Below are positions 44,587 to 52,664 of a stretch of 64,000 nt of DNA, piece by piece; positions within the stretch are counted from its first letter, which is position 1, and each line of letters starts with the position of its first letter. The DNA is taken from the NCBI GenBank assembly GCA_009838515.1, contig VXRL01000092.1, positions 99,338 through 163,337 on the forward strand, read 5' to 3'. The DNA is from Terriglobia bacterium. GTDB lineage: Bacteria; Acidobacteriota; Terriglobia; Bryobacterales; UBA6623. Under the pieces are notes generated by a model. It saw only the letters and a program-made list of their open reading frames with translations, did no database searches and was not told the DNA's origin. Made by a program: the position numbers and the translations under genes.

Positions 44587-47500
44587 TCAGCCGCCGCGCT
44601 GCAGGTCGGCCTGCTTCAGCACCCACTCGCGGATCACCCCGTAGCCCGGGTCGGCCGCTTCGTAGCGCACCCCGCCTTGATGCCCGTCCTCGTCGCCGGA
44701 CTGGATGTTGAGCGGCTTGCGCAGGAACTTGCTTTTTTCGACATCGTGCAGGTCCACGCGTTCTTGCATGCGCCGGTAGTTGCCCAGCAGCGCCTCGGGC
44801 GGGATATAGCCGGCCGCGTCCGGCGGGTCCAAGTAGAGGGTAGGCACGCGTCCCGGCACGCCGTGGCAAGAGATGCAGGCGCGGTTGTCGCGGGAGTCGA
44901 TGCGCGTCATCTCTGTGAACACGTAGTCGCGGAAGTGGATGATGTCTTCGATCCACTCGTCAGAATCCGCCAGCGGCCGGACATCGCTGCCCTGCTGCTC
45001 CTCGCTGTCTTCGGCGATGATTTCGCGCAGGCGCTTGCCGTAGATCTTGTCGTCGCTGTTGAGGATGTTCTGGATGCGCGTGCGGGAGAGCGGGCTCGGC
45101 TCGTGGTCGATCCAAGCCGTCAAGGCCTTCAGGACTTCGGGATGCCGGCGCAGGGCGGTCTTGTTGGCCAGCGCGATCGCCCGCTTGCGCACGTCCTCGG
45201 GCGATTCCTCGGAGAACCATGAGGTGAACATGCCGACCAGCCTGTCCTTGGCCTCCACGATGGGATCGATCACGTCGATGCCCAGCTCGTCTTTCGTGAA
45301 CAGCGAGCCGGCGGTCTCGCCCGGCTCTAGCTTGAGGTAGTCGAGTCCGAAAATGTAGTTCGGCTCGGCGTCTTCGTTCGAGCCGACCATGCGAAAAGTC
45401 AGCCGGTTTTGGCCGGCCTTGAACTCGTACACGCCCAGCGACACAGGGCCGGGAGCGGTAAGGCTCTCGCGGTAGAAGTCGATCGCGTCGCCGATGTTGT
45501 CACCGTTGAGGAACGGCTGGACGGTGCCCATTTCGCGGTCGTGCAGGAACGCCGCGATAATCTCGTAGGGTCCGCTCTCGGCAGCTTCCACCCCGAACGA
45601 GAGTTCGTTGCCGGGAAGCCCCTCGCGCCACCACAGGATCGTGTTGCGGCTGGTGAGGCCATCCGGCACGAGTTGCTTGGTGGTGCGTCCGCCCGTCAGG
45701 CCCAGGATCTCCAGATCCTCGGCCTCGGTCGCGCCTTCGATGGCCTCTTCCATGGTGGGGCCGCCTTCCTGATAGCGCAGCATCCACTCGGTCGATGGCA
45801 GCCAGAAGAGCGCGTCCCCGCCGACGTGGTCGAATGCGGCCCGGCGGTGCAGAGTGGGGTTGTTGCCTAGCACCTGTCCCAGCAGCGCGGCCCTTTCGCC
45901 GTCCGCCGGGGTTTGGCTCGCAGCGCTGGGGGCGGGACGTCCGAGCAGGTGCGGGGCGGCGGCAATCGGGGACCGCCGCGCGGCCGGCACCAGCAGCTTG
46001 AAGAACTCGCGCTCGGCATCGGCGTTGCCCTCGCCCTCGCCGAACTGCCAGCGGACCCGCGACAGGAAACGGACCAGCGCTTCGGCGTCGTCCTGCCTGC
46101 CGGCATTCAGGAACGCATCGAGCTTGGCCAGCAGCGGGCCGATCGTCTCGGCATCGCCGGAGAGCCGCAATGCGCTGGGGTTGGACAGGGCCTTGGCCGC
46201 GGCCGCGACCTGTTCCAGATCGTCGCTTTGCAACAGTTCCAGCAAGTGGTGCTGCAAGCGAGCCGAGTTCACGTTGGCGGCGCCTTGCAGCGCGATGGAT
46301 CGCCACGGCACCTGACGGTCATCGCTGCGCGTCTGGTAGATGTTCAGCAGGATGTCACCGATCAGCTCGGTGGCGCCGGGCGTTGAGTATCCGAGTTGGC
46401 CGGGGCCGCCGTCTCCCCCGCGCTCTTGGAAATGAGTCGCCGCAACGGCCGCCAAGCGCTGCTCGAGCAGGTCGCGCCGGTCTCCCGCCCGCTGTCGGGC
46501 AGACGACAGCATCTGGTACAGGTCTTCGAGCTCCCGGTACTGCTGCTCGCGGTTGTCGGTGCCGGTCTGGTTGGCGATCTGGCCGTTGACGATCAGCATC
46601 GAGGTGGTCGAGTAGCGCATCGCGTTCTCGACATGGCCGTTCGGTTCGGGCTCTTGCAGGGCGGTGACCCAGGCGCGGTTGATGCGCTGGCGCAGGGGCG
46701 GGTTCCAGACCCACTGGTGCCACGCCGCCTTGAACGCGTAGGCCCTTACGCCCGGGAACGGATCCCGCATGGCATCGGCGAGCAGCCCCGCCAGTTCGTT
46801 GGCGTCCACCTGGGCGCGCGGCCCGACCAGATCCGCCCGCATGATTAGGGCCTGGAGGACCGATTGCCGCGTGCGCTCGTCCCCGCCGCGATAGGCCGCC
46901 AGCACCGCCGGCCAGCCCTGGTCATCCAAGAGCAACTGGCGCAGCGACCAGAAGGCTGCCTCGCGACACGTCTTGACCGGATCGGAGAGGCCCGAGATCA
47001 GGGCGGGGATGCCAGCCGGGGCCAGCGAGCCGCCAATGCCGAGGTAGCCGTAGTAGCGGACCTGTGGCATTTCGTCGTCGGTCGCGGCGATCATCAGATC
47101 GGCGAAGTCGGCCCTGCCCGTGGTTTGCAACGCCCGGACGCGGGACAGCTTTTCCAGGGCGGATTCGTTGGGTCGCGGCTCGAAATCGCCGCGTTCGAAT
47201 GGCTGGGCGTCGCCCGGGAACAAGCGGCTCAGGGCGCGGATCACGTAGGCGTTGGTGACGAAGCCGGTCTGTGCCGAGCGGTTCCAGAGCCCGTATTCGA
47301 ACTGCTTGTCCAGCAGCCACTTCACCGCACGCTTGACAGGGGGGCTGTCCGTGCCGTGCCCCGTAGCCCGCAGCGCGATCAGCGACACTGCTGTTGGCGC
47401 GGGGTCTCCCTCTTCATCGATTCGGTTCCAGGAGTCCGTTGCCTGATCGTGCACTCCGAGGTCAAACCCCCACGATCCGTCGTCTTGCTGCAGGGCCAGC

Positions 47501-49377
47501 AGTCGCTTCATGTCGCGCTCGACTTGCTCTTCGAACGCTGGCAGGAGTTCCCGGGCGCGTTTTCCCAACTCCGACTCGGCGTCGAGCTTGGCGAGTTCCT
47601 CGCGCGGGAGCAGATCGTGGAAAAACTCGATGCGGTGGCCCAGGTCGTCGGCGACCTTGATCTGCACATCGCCGGTGGCGACGATCTTCTCGGCCTTGTC
47701 GACCACGCCGGCCAGGTACTTCTCCTCGCCGCTGTCGCGCCACGCCCGCTCAAGGATCTCGGCCGCGAACTTGAAGACCACGTTCGGGCCGAAGTTGGAG
47801 CCCTTGCCCGCAGCGTTGATGCCCTGCGGGTCTTTGGTCTGCAGCACATAGTTGGCGGTGCGCTTTTGCTGGTACGAGTGCAGCTTCTTGGGCTTGAAGG
47901 TGCGCTCGTGCAAGACCACGTTGCGGCCGGCCACGCGGCTGCCTGCCGGCGCATCGCCGAGATCGTTGGGCGCCAGCGAGGTGTTCACGGCGGCATCGAC
48001 GAGTTCGTTGGTCGGCCGCAGGCTCTCGTACATCGTGTTGGCGAGCCGGCGGTGGTTCTGGACCGTTCCGTCGGGGCGGTAGCCGTGCCGCAGCGCGTCG
48101 GCGACGCCCCACACGCCGCTCTGGGTGTGGCAGCTCATGCAGTTCTCGCCGAACAGGCTCGAACCGTCCCGGACGCGGCGATGGACCGCGATATTGCGCG
48201 GGCGGTGGATTAGCCAGGCGTCGATCTCGGCAAGGTGGTAGTAGATGGACTGGCGCAGCGCCTGCTGCGGAGTCTCGAACGGCGCCGGCTCCACTAGCCG
48301 GACTTCGAGCTCGTAGCCCGGCTGGTTGGCTTCTACCCGCAGGTAGTAGGTTCCGCCGGGCTGCATGCGGCGGGTGACGAACGAGCGGAAGTTGTCATCC
48401 TGCTGGTGGAGGCGCTCGTTGACGTCGCGGCCGTCGTAGTACGTGTACACCTGCTCCGGGCCGGGGATCACCTCGGTGTCAGGATGGATGTACGGCACGG
48501 CTTCGTTGTTGCCGAAATCCTCGCGCTTGGCGGCCTCGCGATGCTCCAGCTCTTCTGCCGTGGGCGTGCCCGGCTTGTACACCCGGATGCGCGCGCTGAC
48601 GACGGGTTCGGCCAGCTGCAGGTTGGCTGTCAAGAGCTTGACCCTGTCGCCACGGTAGACGAAGCGGTACCAGTCGTCGGGCGAGCTTCCGGAGGCGGCG
48701 TTGTCGAAGTACTCCAGTTCGTCGGTCCCGCCGATGACGCGCAGGACTTGGTCGGCGTTGCCAGCCTCGAACGGCAGCACAACTGCCTCTTCCGGGGCGT
48801 TATTGGGCTCGGTCTCGAGCACGATGTCACCCGAGACTGTCTCCGAAACGGGTGTGACGTCGACGGTGATCGCCAGATCGCCGATGCCTGGTGTTCGAGC
48901 CGGGGCGGTCGCGGCAAGCCGGGCAAGCCCCTGGTCGCGATGGTATGGCGCGGCGGGCCAAGGCTCATCCGTGACGGTCGTCAAGGAGAGCTTGTACGTG
49001 CCCGCGCGCGGAGCCTTGTACGCCAGGTACACGTCCGGGTCCAGGGCATGCAGGACCTTGGTCCAGCCGTTCTGATCGCCTTGCACTAGGTCGCCCCGGC
49101 TCATCGACGCAGTGGCTGGAGCGGTCCCCAGAGGAGGCCCGCTCCAGTGCGCTGAGATGCGACCGTTGTCGGGAAGCCTGCCCGGGTTAGCGATGCCTAC
49201 TCGGATCTGAACCGTCTCGCCCTCGGCGAGGTCCCACGAGCGCGTCCAGCTGCCGTCAAACTGGACGGTTTCGCCCAAGGCGGCTCCCGCCAGCAGAGTG
49301 CTCAGACACAGTGCGAGCAGGGGCAGGCGGGAGTCTCCGATTCGACCGATACAGTGCTTCCGAGATTCTTGATGCAT
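44587..49377 (-). CDS. Large secreted diheme cytochrome / HEAT-like repeat protein
   Basis: 1596 residues from ATG 49377 with a signal peptide (RLPLLALCLSTLLAGAALG). Residues 25-400 are beta-rich carbohydrate/peptidase-inhibitor-like domains. A first c-type haem motif, ENCMSCHTQSGVWG, lies near residue 413. Next is an alpha/alpha-toroid-like region (LLALQQDDGSWGFDLGVHD, VKRAVKWLLDKQFEYGLWNR) resembling squalene-cyclase/prenyltransferase repeats. HEAT-like helices follow (GIPALISGLSDPVKTCREAA and others), then a beta domain. A second haem motif, RACISCHGVPGR, sits near residue 1500. Similar giant proteins occur with planctomycete-type cytochromes; substrate unknown. Probably periplasmic electron transfer coupled to polymer degradation (inference). 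Confidence 0.8.
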   Translation of the reverse strand: MHQESRKHCIGRIGDSRLPLLALCLSTLLAGAALGETVQFDGSWTRSWDLAEGETVQIRVGIANPGRLPDNGRISAHWSGPPLGTAPATASMSRGDLVQGDQNGWTKVLHALDPDVYLAYKAPRAGTYKLSLTTVTDEPWPAAPYHRDQGLARLAATAPARTPGIGDLAITVDVTPVSETVSGDIVLETEPNNAPEEAVVLPFEAGNADQVLRVIGGTDELEYFDNAASGSSPDDWYRFVYRGDRVKLLTANLQLAEPVVSARIRVYKPGTPTAEELEHREAAKREDFGNNEAVPYIHPDTEVIPGPEQVYTYYDGRDVNERLHQQDDNFRSFVTRRMQPGGTYYLRVEANQPGYELEVRLVEPAPFETPQQALRQSIYYHLAEIDAWLIHRPRNIAVHRRVRDGSSLFGENCMSCHTQSGVWGVADALRHGYRPDGTVQNHRRLANTMYESLRPTNELVDAAVNTSLAPNDLGDAPAGSRVAGRNVVLHERTFKPKKLHSYQQKRTANYVLQTKDPQGINAAGKGSNFGPNVVFKFAAEILERAWRDSGEEKYLAGVVDKAEKIVATGDVQIKVADDLGHRIEFFHDLLPREELAKLDAESELGKRARELLPAFEEQVERDMKRLLALQQDDGSWGFDLGVHDQATDSWNRIDEEGDPAPTAVSLIALRATGHGTDSPPVKRAVKWLLDKQFEYGLWNRSAQTGFVTNAYVIRALSRLFPGDAQPFERGDFEPRPNESALEKLSRVRALQTTGRADFADLMIAATDDEMPQVRYYGYLGIGGSLAPAGIPALISGLSDPVKTCREAAFWSLRQLLLDDQGWPAVLAAYRGGDERTRQSVLQALIMRADLVGPRAQVDANELAGLLADAMRDPFPGVRAYAFKAAWHQWVWNPPLRQRINRAWVTALQEPEPNGHVENAMRYSTTSMLIVNGQIANQTGTDNREQQYRELEDLYQMLSSARQRAGDRRDLLEQRLAAVAATHFQERGGDGGPGQLGYSTPGATELIGDILLNIYQTRSDDRQVPWRSIALQGAANVNSARLQHHLLELLQSDDLEQVAAAAKALSNPSALRLSGDAETIGPLLAKLDAFLNAGRQDDAEALVRFLSRVRWQFGEGEGNADAEREFFKLLVPAARRSPIAAAPHLLGRPAPSAASQTPADGERAALLGQVLGNNPTLHRRAAFDHVGGDALFWLPSTEWMLRYQEGGPTMEEAIEGATEAEDLEILGLTGGRTTKQLVPDGLTSRNTILWWREGLPGNELSFGVEAAESGPYEIIAAFLHDREMGTVQPFLNGDNIGDAIDFYRESLTAPGPVSLGVYEFKAGQNRLTFRMVGSNEDAEPNYIFGLDYLKLEPGETAGSLFTKDELGIDVIDPIVEAKDRLVGMFTSWFSEESPEDVRKRAIALANKTALRRHPEVLKALTAWIDHEPSPLSRTRIQNILNSDDKIYGKRLREIIAEDSEEQQGSDVRPLADSDEWIEDIIHFRDYVFTEMTRIDSRDNRACISCHGVPGRVPTLYLDPPDAAGYIPPEALLGNYRRMQERVDLHDVEKSKFLRKPLNIQSGDEDGHQGGVRYEAADPGYGVIREWVLKQADLQRGG

Positions 49378-49571
49378 GGAGAACGATTGTCTGAGGAGCG
49401 GTGGAGCGTGGCGAGCGGTGGTCAAGGCGGCCATGATCATGATGTCGATGTGCCCAAGAAGCCTCGGCAACGCCGGCTTGCAGGTCTGCAACCCACCCAC
49501 AGGCCGGCGAGAGTCTCGCGCGGGGCCCGAATTCCGGCAGCCGCTAGCAGGCGCTGCAGCCAGCTCAACCC

Positions 49572-49577
49572 ATTATA
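49572..49577 (-). promoter_or_regulatory. Candidate -10 box upstream of the diheme protein gene
   Basis: A perfect TATAAT on the minus strand, 195 bases before the chosen ATG. The hexamer 17 bases further upstream is TTCCGT, a poor -35 match. The 49378-49619 interval otherwise holds nothing recognisable. Confidence 0.28.
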
Positions 49578-49619
49578 GAAAGGGCAGCGCCGTCACGGAA
49601 GGCGATGGGCGTCCGGTTG

Positions 49620-50627
49620 CTAGCGGCTGCCGCCGTGGTTTGCCGAGATGCGGGCGGCGATCTGGCGGCAGTGAAATCGACCGTTCTCGATGAAGATCTG
49701 GGTGGTGGGCATCCGCACCACGATCACGCCGGCGAGGTAGACGCCGGACCGGTCGCTCTCGAGCGTGTCTGGGTTGGTGCGGGGCTTCTTCGCCTGTTCG
49801 TCGAAGACGATGCCGAGACTGGCTAAGAACTCTGTGTCTGGCTGGTAGCCGGTCATGGCCAACACGAAGTCGTTCTTGATTGCCGCAGGACCGTCGGGAG
49901 TATCAAGATGTAGCGTCCCTAGTTCGATGCGGGTCACCGTGCTGCCCAGATAGGCTTGGATCTCGCCGTGCTTGATGCGGTTCGAAATGTCGGGCAGGAT
50001 CCAGTACTTGATCTTGGGACTGAGTTCGGGGTGGCGGTGGACCAGGGTGACGCGAGCACCCGCCCGGTGGCACTCCAGCGCGCAGATGGCGGCAGAGTTT
50101 TGGCCGCCGATCACCGCAATGTCGCAGTCGAAGAACGGGTGCGGCTCGTGATAGTAGTGGTGCACCTTGTCCAAGTCCTCGCCGGGCACCCCCATTAGGA
50201 CCGGGATGTCATAGAATCCCGTAGCGAGGATGACCTTGCGAGCCGAGTAGCGGCAGGCTTCGCCTAGGCGGTTTGTGCTAGCGACCGAGAATGCTCCGTC
50301 ACCGCCCGTCACGGCGTGGACTTGCTCGTACTGGTGGATGTCCAGCCGGTAGTGGCTGGCGACCCGGCGGTAGTATTTCAGCGCCTCGCCGCGGGTGGGC
50401 TTTTCGCGGACTGCCGTCATGGGGATGTCGCCGATCTCGAGCAACTCCGGCGTGGTGAAGAACGTCAGATTCGTCGGGTACTTATAAAGGGAATTGACGA
50501 CGCAGCCCTTCTCGAGCGTCTTGACTGTGAAGCCGGCCTTCTGGACCTCGATAGCGCACGCCAGCCCGGTGGGCCCGGCGCCGACCACGATGACGTCTAC
50601 GGATGCATCTGCCGAATGGCCTGCCAA
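49620..50627 (-). CDS. YpdA-like NAD(P)/FAD oxidoreductase (putative bacillithiol disulfide reductase)
   Basis: Two-nucleotide-binding flavoprotein of 335 residues from TTG 50627 (a TTG at 50669 would add 14). VDVIVVGAGPTGLACAIE binds FAD, YPTNLTFFTTPELLEIGD and RGEALKYYRRVA are YpdA signatures, CDIAVIGGQNSAAICALE binds NADPH, and GVYLAGVIVVR is at the C-terminus. There is no CxxC redox pair of thioredoxin reductases, as expected for YpdA. YpdA reduces bacillithiol disulfide, which implies bacillithiol in this organism; bshA-C are not in the window. Confidence 0.87.
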   Translation of the reverse strand: MAGHSADASVDVIVVGAGPTGLACAIEVQKAGFTVKTLEKGCVVNSLYKYPTNLTFFTTPELLEIGDIPMTAVREKPTRGEALKYYRRVASHYRLDIHQYEQVHAVTGGDGAFSVASTNRLGEACRYSARKVILATGFYDIPVLMGVPGEDLDKVHHYYHEPHPFFDCDIAVIGGQNSAAICALECHRAGARVTLVHRHPELSPKIKYWILPDISNRIKHGEIQAYLGSTVTRIELGTLHLDTPDGPAAIKNDFVLAMTGYQPDTEFLASLGIVFDEQAKKPRTNPDTLESDRSGVYLAGVIVVRMPTTQIFIENGRFHCRQIAARISANHGGSR

Positions 50628-50765
50628 CCCACAGTATAGGAACGGCTGCGAGAGGGTCTTATACGGCAACGGGCTGGGGGAGTCGACCGAAAGGGCACCG
50701 CAAGCAAGAGCGTGCTCGCAAGCGCTTTGGTGACTATTCCAACGATCCGACGATGTTGCGGTTCG

Positions 50766-51893
50766 CTACCGTGACGGGCCGAAGTCTCTCTCAGGCTCGG
50801 TTCGACGCCGGATCTCATAAGACGACACGTAGCGAGTCCGAAGCGGAGTTGCCTTCTTCACGAGGGGCTCGGCGAACCCCTTGCTGGTGGGTCCGAGTAT
50901 GCCTCTTCGAAATGAGGAGTTTGTGATGTTCGCGCCCCTAGCGTCCGCTCCGCGCAGATCCGTTCCGTCGAATCGAGCTCCTCGGAGGTCTGTGTTGCGG
51001 AGGTTGGCATTCCTAAGGTCCGCGCCCCGGAAGTCGGCTCCGCGCAGGTTCGCCTTCTCGAAGGTCAGATTGCACAGAACGGCCCCGGAGAAATCTCCGT
51101 CGGCGAAGTTTGCGCGATAGCCTTCACGCCCGTCCGATTCGAGCCAGATCTTGTGGCGTGCCAGCACATCCGCCAAGGGCTGAGCGCCGGGCACGGCCTG
51201 CTCGATGACCGCCCGTCCTCTGCGGTGCAGTTGCTCGATGACCGCGATCCTAAGCGCAAGTGCACGGTCGTCCGCGGTGGTTCCGCTCCTGAGCAGGTTG
51301 TCGTCGTCAAAGGCTTGGCGATACCGGTCTGCGAGATCCTCATAGTCCCTGCTGAAACTGTCCGCATGCTCGATCTGGGTGGAAGAGAGCCGATCCCCGT
51401 GCTTTTCAACGAGGAATCCGATGTCGAAGAGGTCTCGTGCCCTGATCCTGTCATCGGCTGCATCCATCTTCTGATCGAACAAGGCCGGAAGGTGGTAAGT
51501 GCGAATTCCATCGACGATTACGACATCGTCCGGATTCGGCTCTGACCGAGAGCTCAGCTCGATCTTCAGAAGTCGATCTTCGCCGGTTTCTGGGTTGATG
51601 TAATGAGCCTTGAAACGCCGTCCCTTCCACGTGTCGTAGTCAGGGATGAAATCCGACATCGAAGCACCTCCGTCCCGAAGGCCGTCTCGCACTTGGTTCT
51701 TGATGGAGGACCGATCGCCACAGTCATCGAAGTCCAGGTCTTCCGAATGGCGATTCAAGCCATAGAAGAGCGCCAGAGCCGTTCCTCCCTTGAGCACGTA
51801 GGGTGTGGCCTGCAGCCGAAGTGCGACCGCTCTCATGAGGCGTTCATGGAGGGCTTCTTTCGGCGTTAGTCGAATGCTACGGTGGGTAGCCAT
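50766..51893 (-). CDS. AbiEii-type nucleotidyltransferase toxin with pentapeptide-repeat tail
   Basis: 375 residues from ATG 51893, overlapping the preceding gene by 28 bases. The N-terminal 240 residues are an AbiEii/AbiGii (DUF1814-like) nucleotidyltransferase: LKGGTALALFYGLNRHSEDL with DLDFDDCGD (motif I), then LLKIELSSRSEP, and RIRARDLFDIGFLVEKHG (motif IV). Such toxins add nucleotides to tRNA or other targets. The C-terminal part from about residue 270 is a run of A(D/N)LRx pentapeptides (ANLRGADFRGADLRNANLRN) forming a right-handed beta-helix, then a basic tail. Fusion of a pentapeptide helix to AbiEii is unusual. All catalytic motifs look intact. Confidence 0.85.
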   Translation of the reverse strand: MATHRSIRLTPKEALHERLMRAVALRLQATPYVLKGGTALALFYGLNRHSEDLDFDDCGDRSSIKNQVRDGLRDGGASMSDFIPDYDTWKGRRFKAHYINPETGEDRLLKIELSSRSEPNPDDVVIVDGIRTYHLPALFDQKMDAADDRIRARDLFDIGFLVEKHGDRLSSTQIEHADSFSRDYEDLADRYRQAFDDDNLLRSGTTADDRALALRIAVIEQLHRRGRAVIEQAVPGAQPLADVLARHKIWLESDGREGYRANFADGDFSGAVLCNLTFEKANLRGADFRGADLRNANLRNTDLRGARFDGTDLRGADARGANITNSSFRRGILGPTSKGFAEPLVKKATPLRTRYVSSYEIRRRTEPERDFGPSR

Positions 51894-52426
51894 GCTTCGT
51901 AGAGCTCCAATTCTTCGGAGGGCAATTGCTTGCGCAGTGGTTTGAGGTACTCCTCGACTAAGTGCTCGATTTGTGCTGGAGTGCTGAGCCACTGGTTGAT
52001 GCATCGCACCGTGACGTGTCTCGGGTACCTCGCGCTCCAGCAATCTCGCGTGTCAAGGAGCACGTAGTCCGCGATCGCTCGGAAGTGGTTAGCAACCCAC
52101 ACTGGCCCGGAGCCCGGAGGGATATATTGCCCTTCCAAGATGTGGGCCATGTTTCGCACGCCCTTGCTGCCCAGACTAGGTGTCGTATCGGTGAACCCGC
52201 CTGGCCCGGCAAAGTTAAGCGTACGCGGGCTGTCCTTGAGCGTCACAAACGGCATGTCGCCGTGCCAGTCCCCAGTTTGCTCGCCAGGCAGCCGTAGGTT
52301 AAGGGCCGCTTCGTACGAGAGGTAGCGAGTTGGGGTTGTTACTGGGATCCGGACCGCGATATGGTGCTCACCCATGGACGGATGCCACATGGTCGGCATA
52401 AGATCGACTGAGCTTGTGCGAGACAT
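51866..52426 (-). CDS. Unrecognised partner of AbiEii-like toxin, candidate antitoxin
   Basis: 186 residues from ATG 52426 (a TTG at 52441 and an ATG at 52399 are alternatives). I see no winged-helix AbiEi signature. The recognisable content is limited: MGEHHIAVRIPVTTPTRYLS, then SYEAALNLRLPGEQTGDWHG, a Gly-rich middle, and an acidic-helix end (EHLVEEYLKPLRKQLPSEEL). It sits immediately upstream of the nucleotidyltransferase and overlaps it by 28 bases, the usual antitoxin position. Assignment rests on this arrangement only. It could instead be a DNA-binding or defence cofactor. Confidence 0.6.
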   Translation of the reverse strand: MSRTSSVDLMPTMWHPSMGEHHIAVRIPVTTPTRYLSYEAALNLRLPGEQTGDWHGDMPFVTLKDSPRTLNFAGPGGFTDTTPSLGSKGVRNMAHILEGQYIPPGSGPVWVANHFRAIADYVLLDTRDCWSARYPRHVTVRCINQWLSTPAQIEHLVEEYLKPLRKQLPSEELELYEAWLPTVAFD

Positions 52427-52435
52427 CTCAGTTCT

Positions 52436-52464
52436 ATGCAAGCACGAATTGTACCGTGTGTCAA
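52436..52464 (-). promoter_or_regulatory. Weak candidate promoter of the AbiEii operon
   Basis: A consensus TTGACA (minus strand, 52464-52459) is followed after exactly 17 bases by TTGCAT with a TGC before it, a TGn-type weak -10. It lies in an AT-rich tract (about 52480-52560) unlike the surrounding DNA. The predicted start is close to the first ATG, leaving almost no leader, so this is tentative. The rest of 52465-52664 shows no gene. Confidence 0.25.
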
Positions 52465-52664
52465 CCGGTTTGCCCTGAAATTCCTGTATTTCTTCGCTAT
52501 ATATTTCTTATTAGACTGTTTAATATACTGTTTTCTGGCTTTTCGTTCCAATCACGCGAAGAATGTCCGTGCGTCTCGGTCTCACCCGGTCGCGTGCTTC
52601 TCAATCCAGCTCCCACCATTTGGCAACTGACGCTGGCTGATCAAAGCTGCTACCCTTCACGGCG

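Noticed and set aside
52436..52630. 64-residue plus-strand frame with a hydrophobic segment (FLYFFAIYFLLDCLIYCFLA)
   Set aside because: AT-rich promoter-like DNA gives Phe/Leu/Tyr codons by chance; no ribosome-binding site, and it ends in low-complexity sequence.
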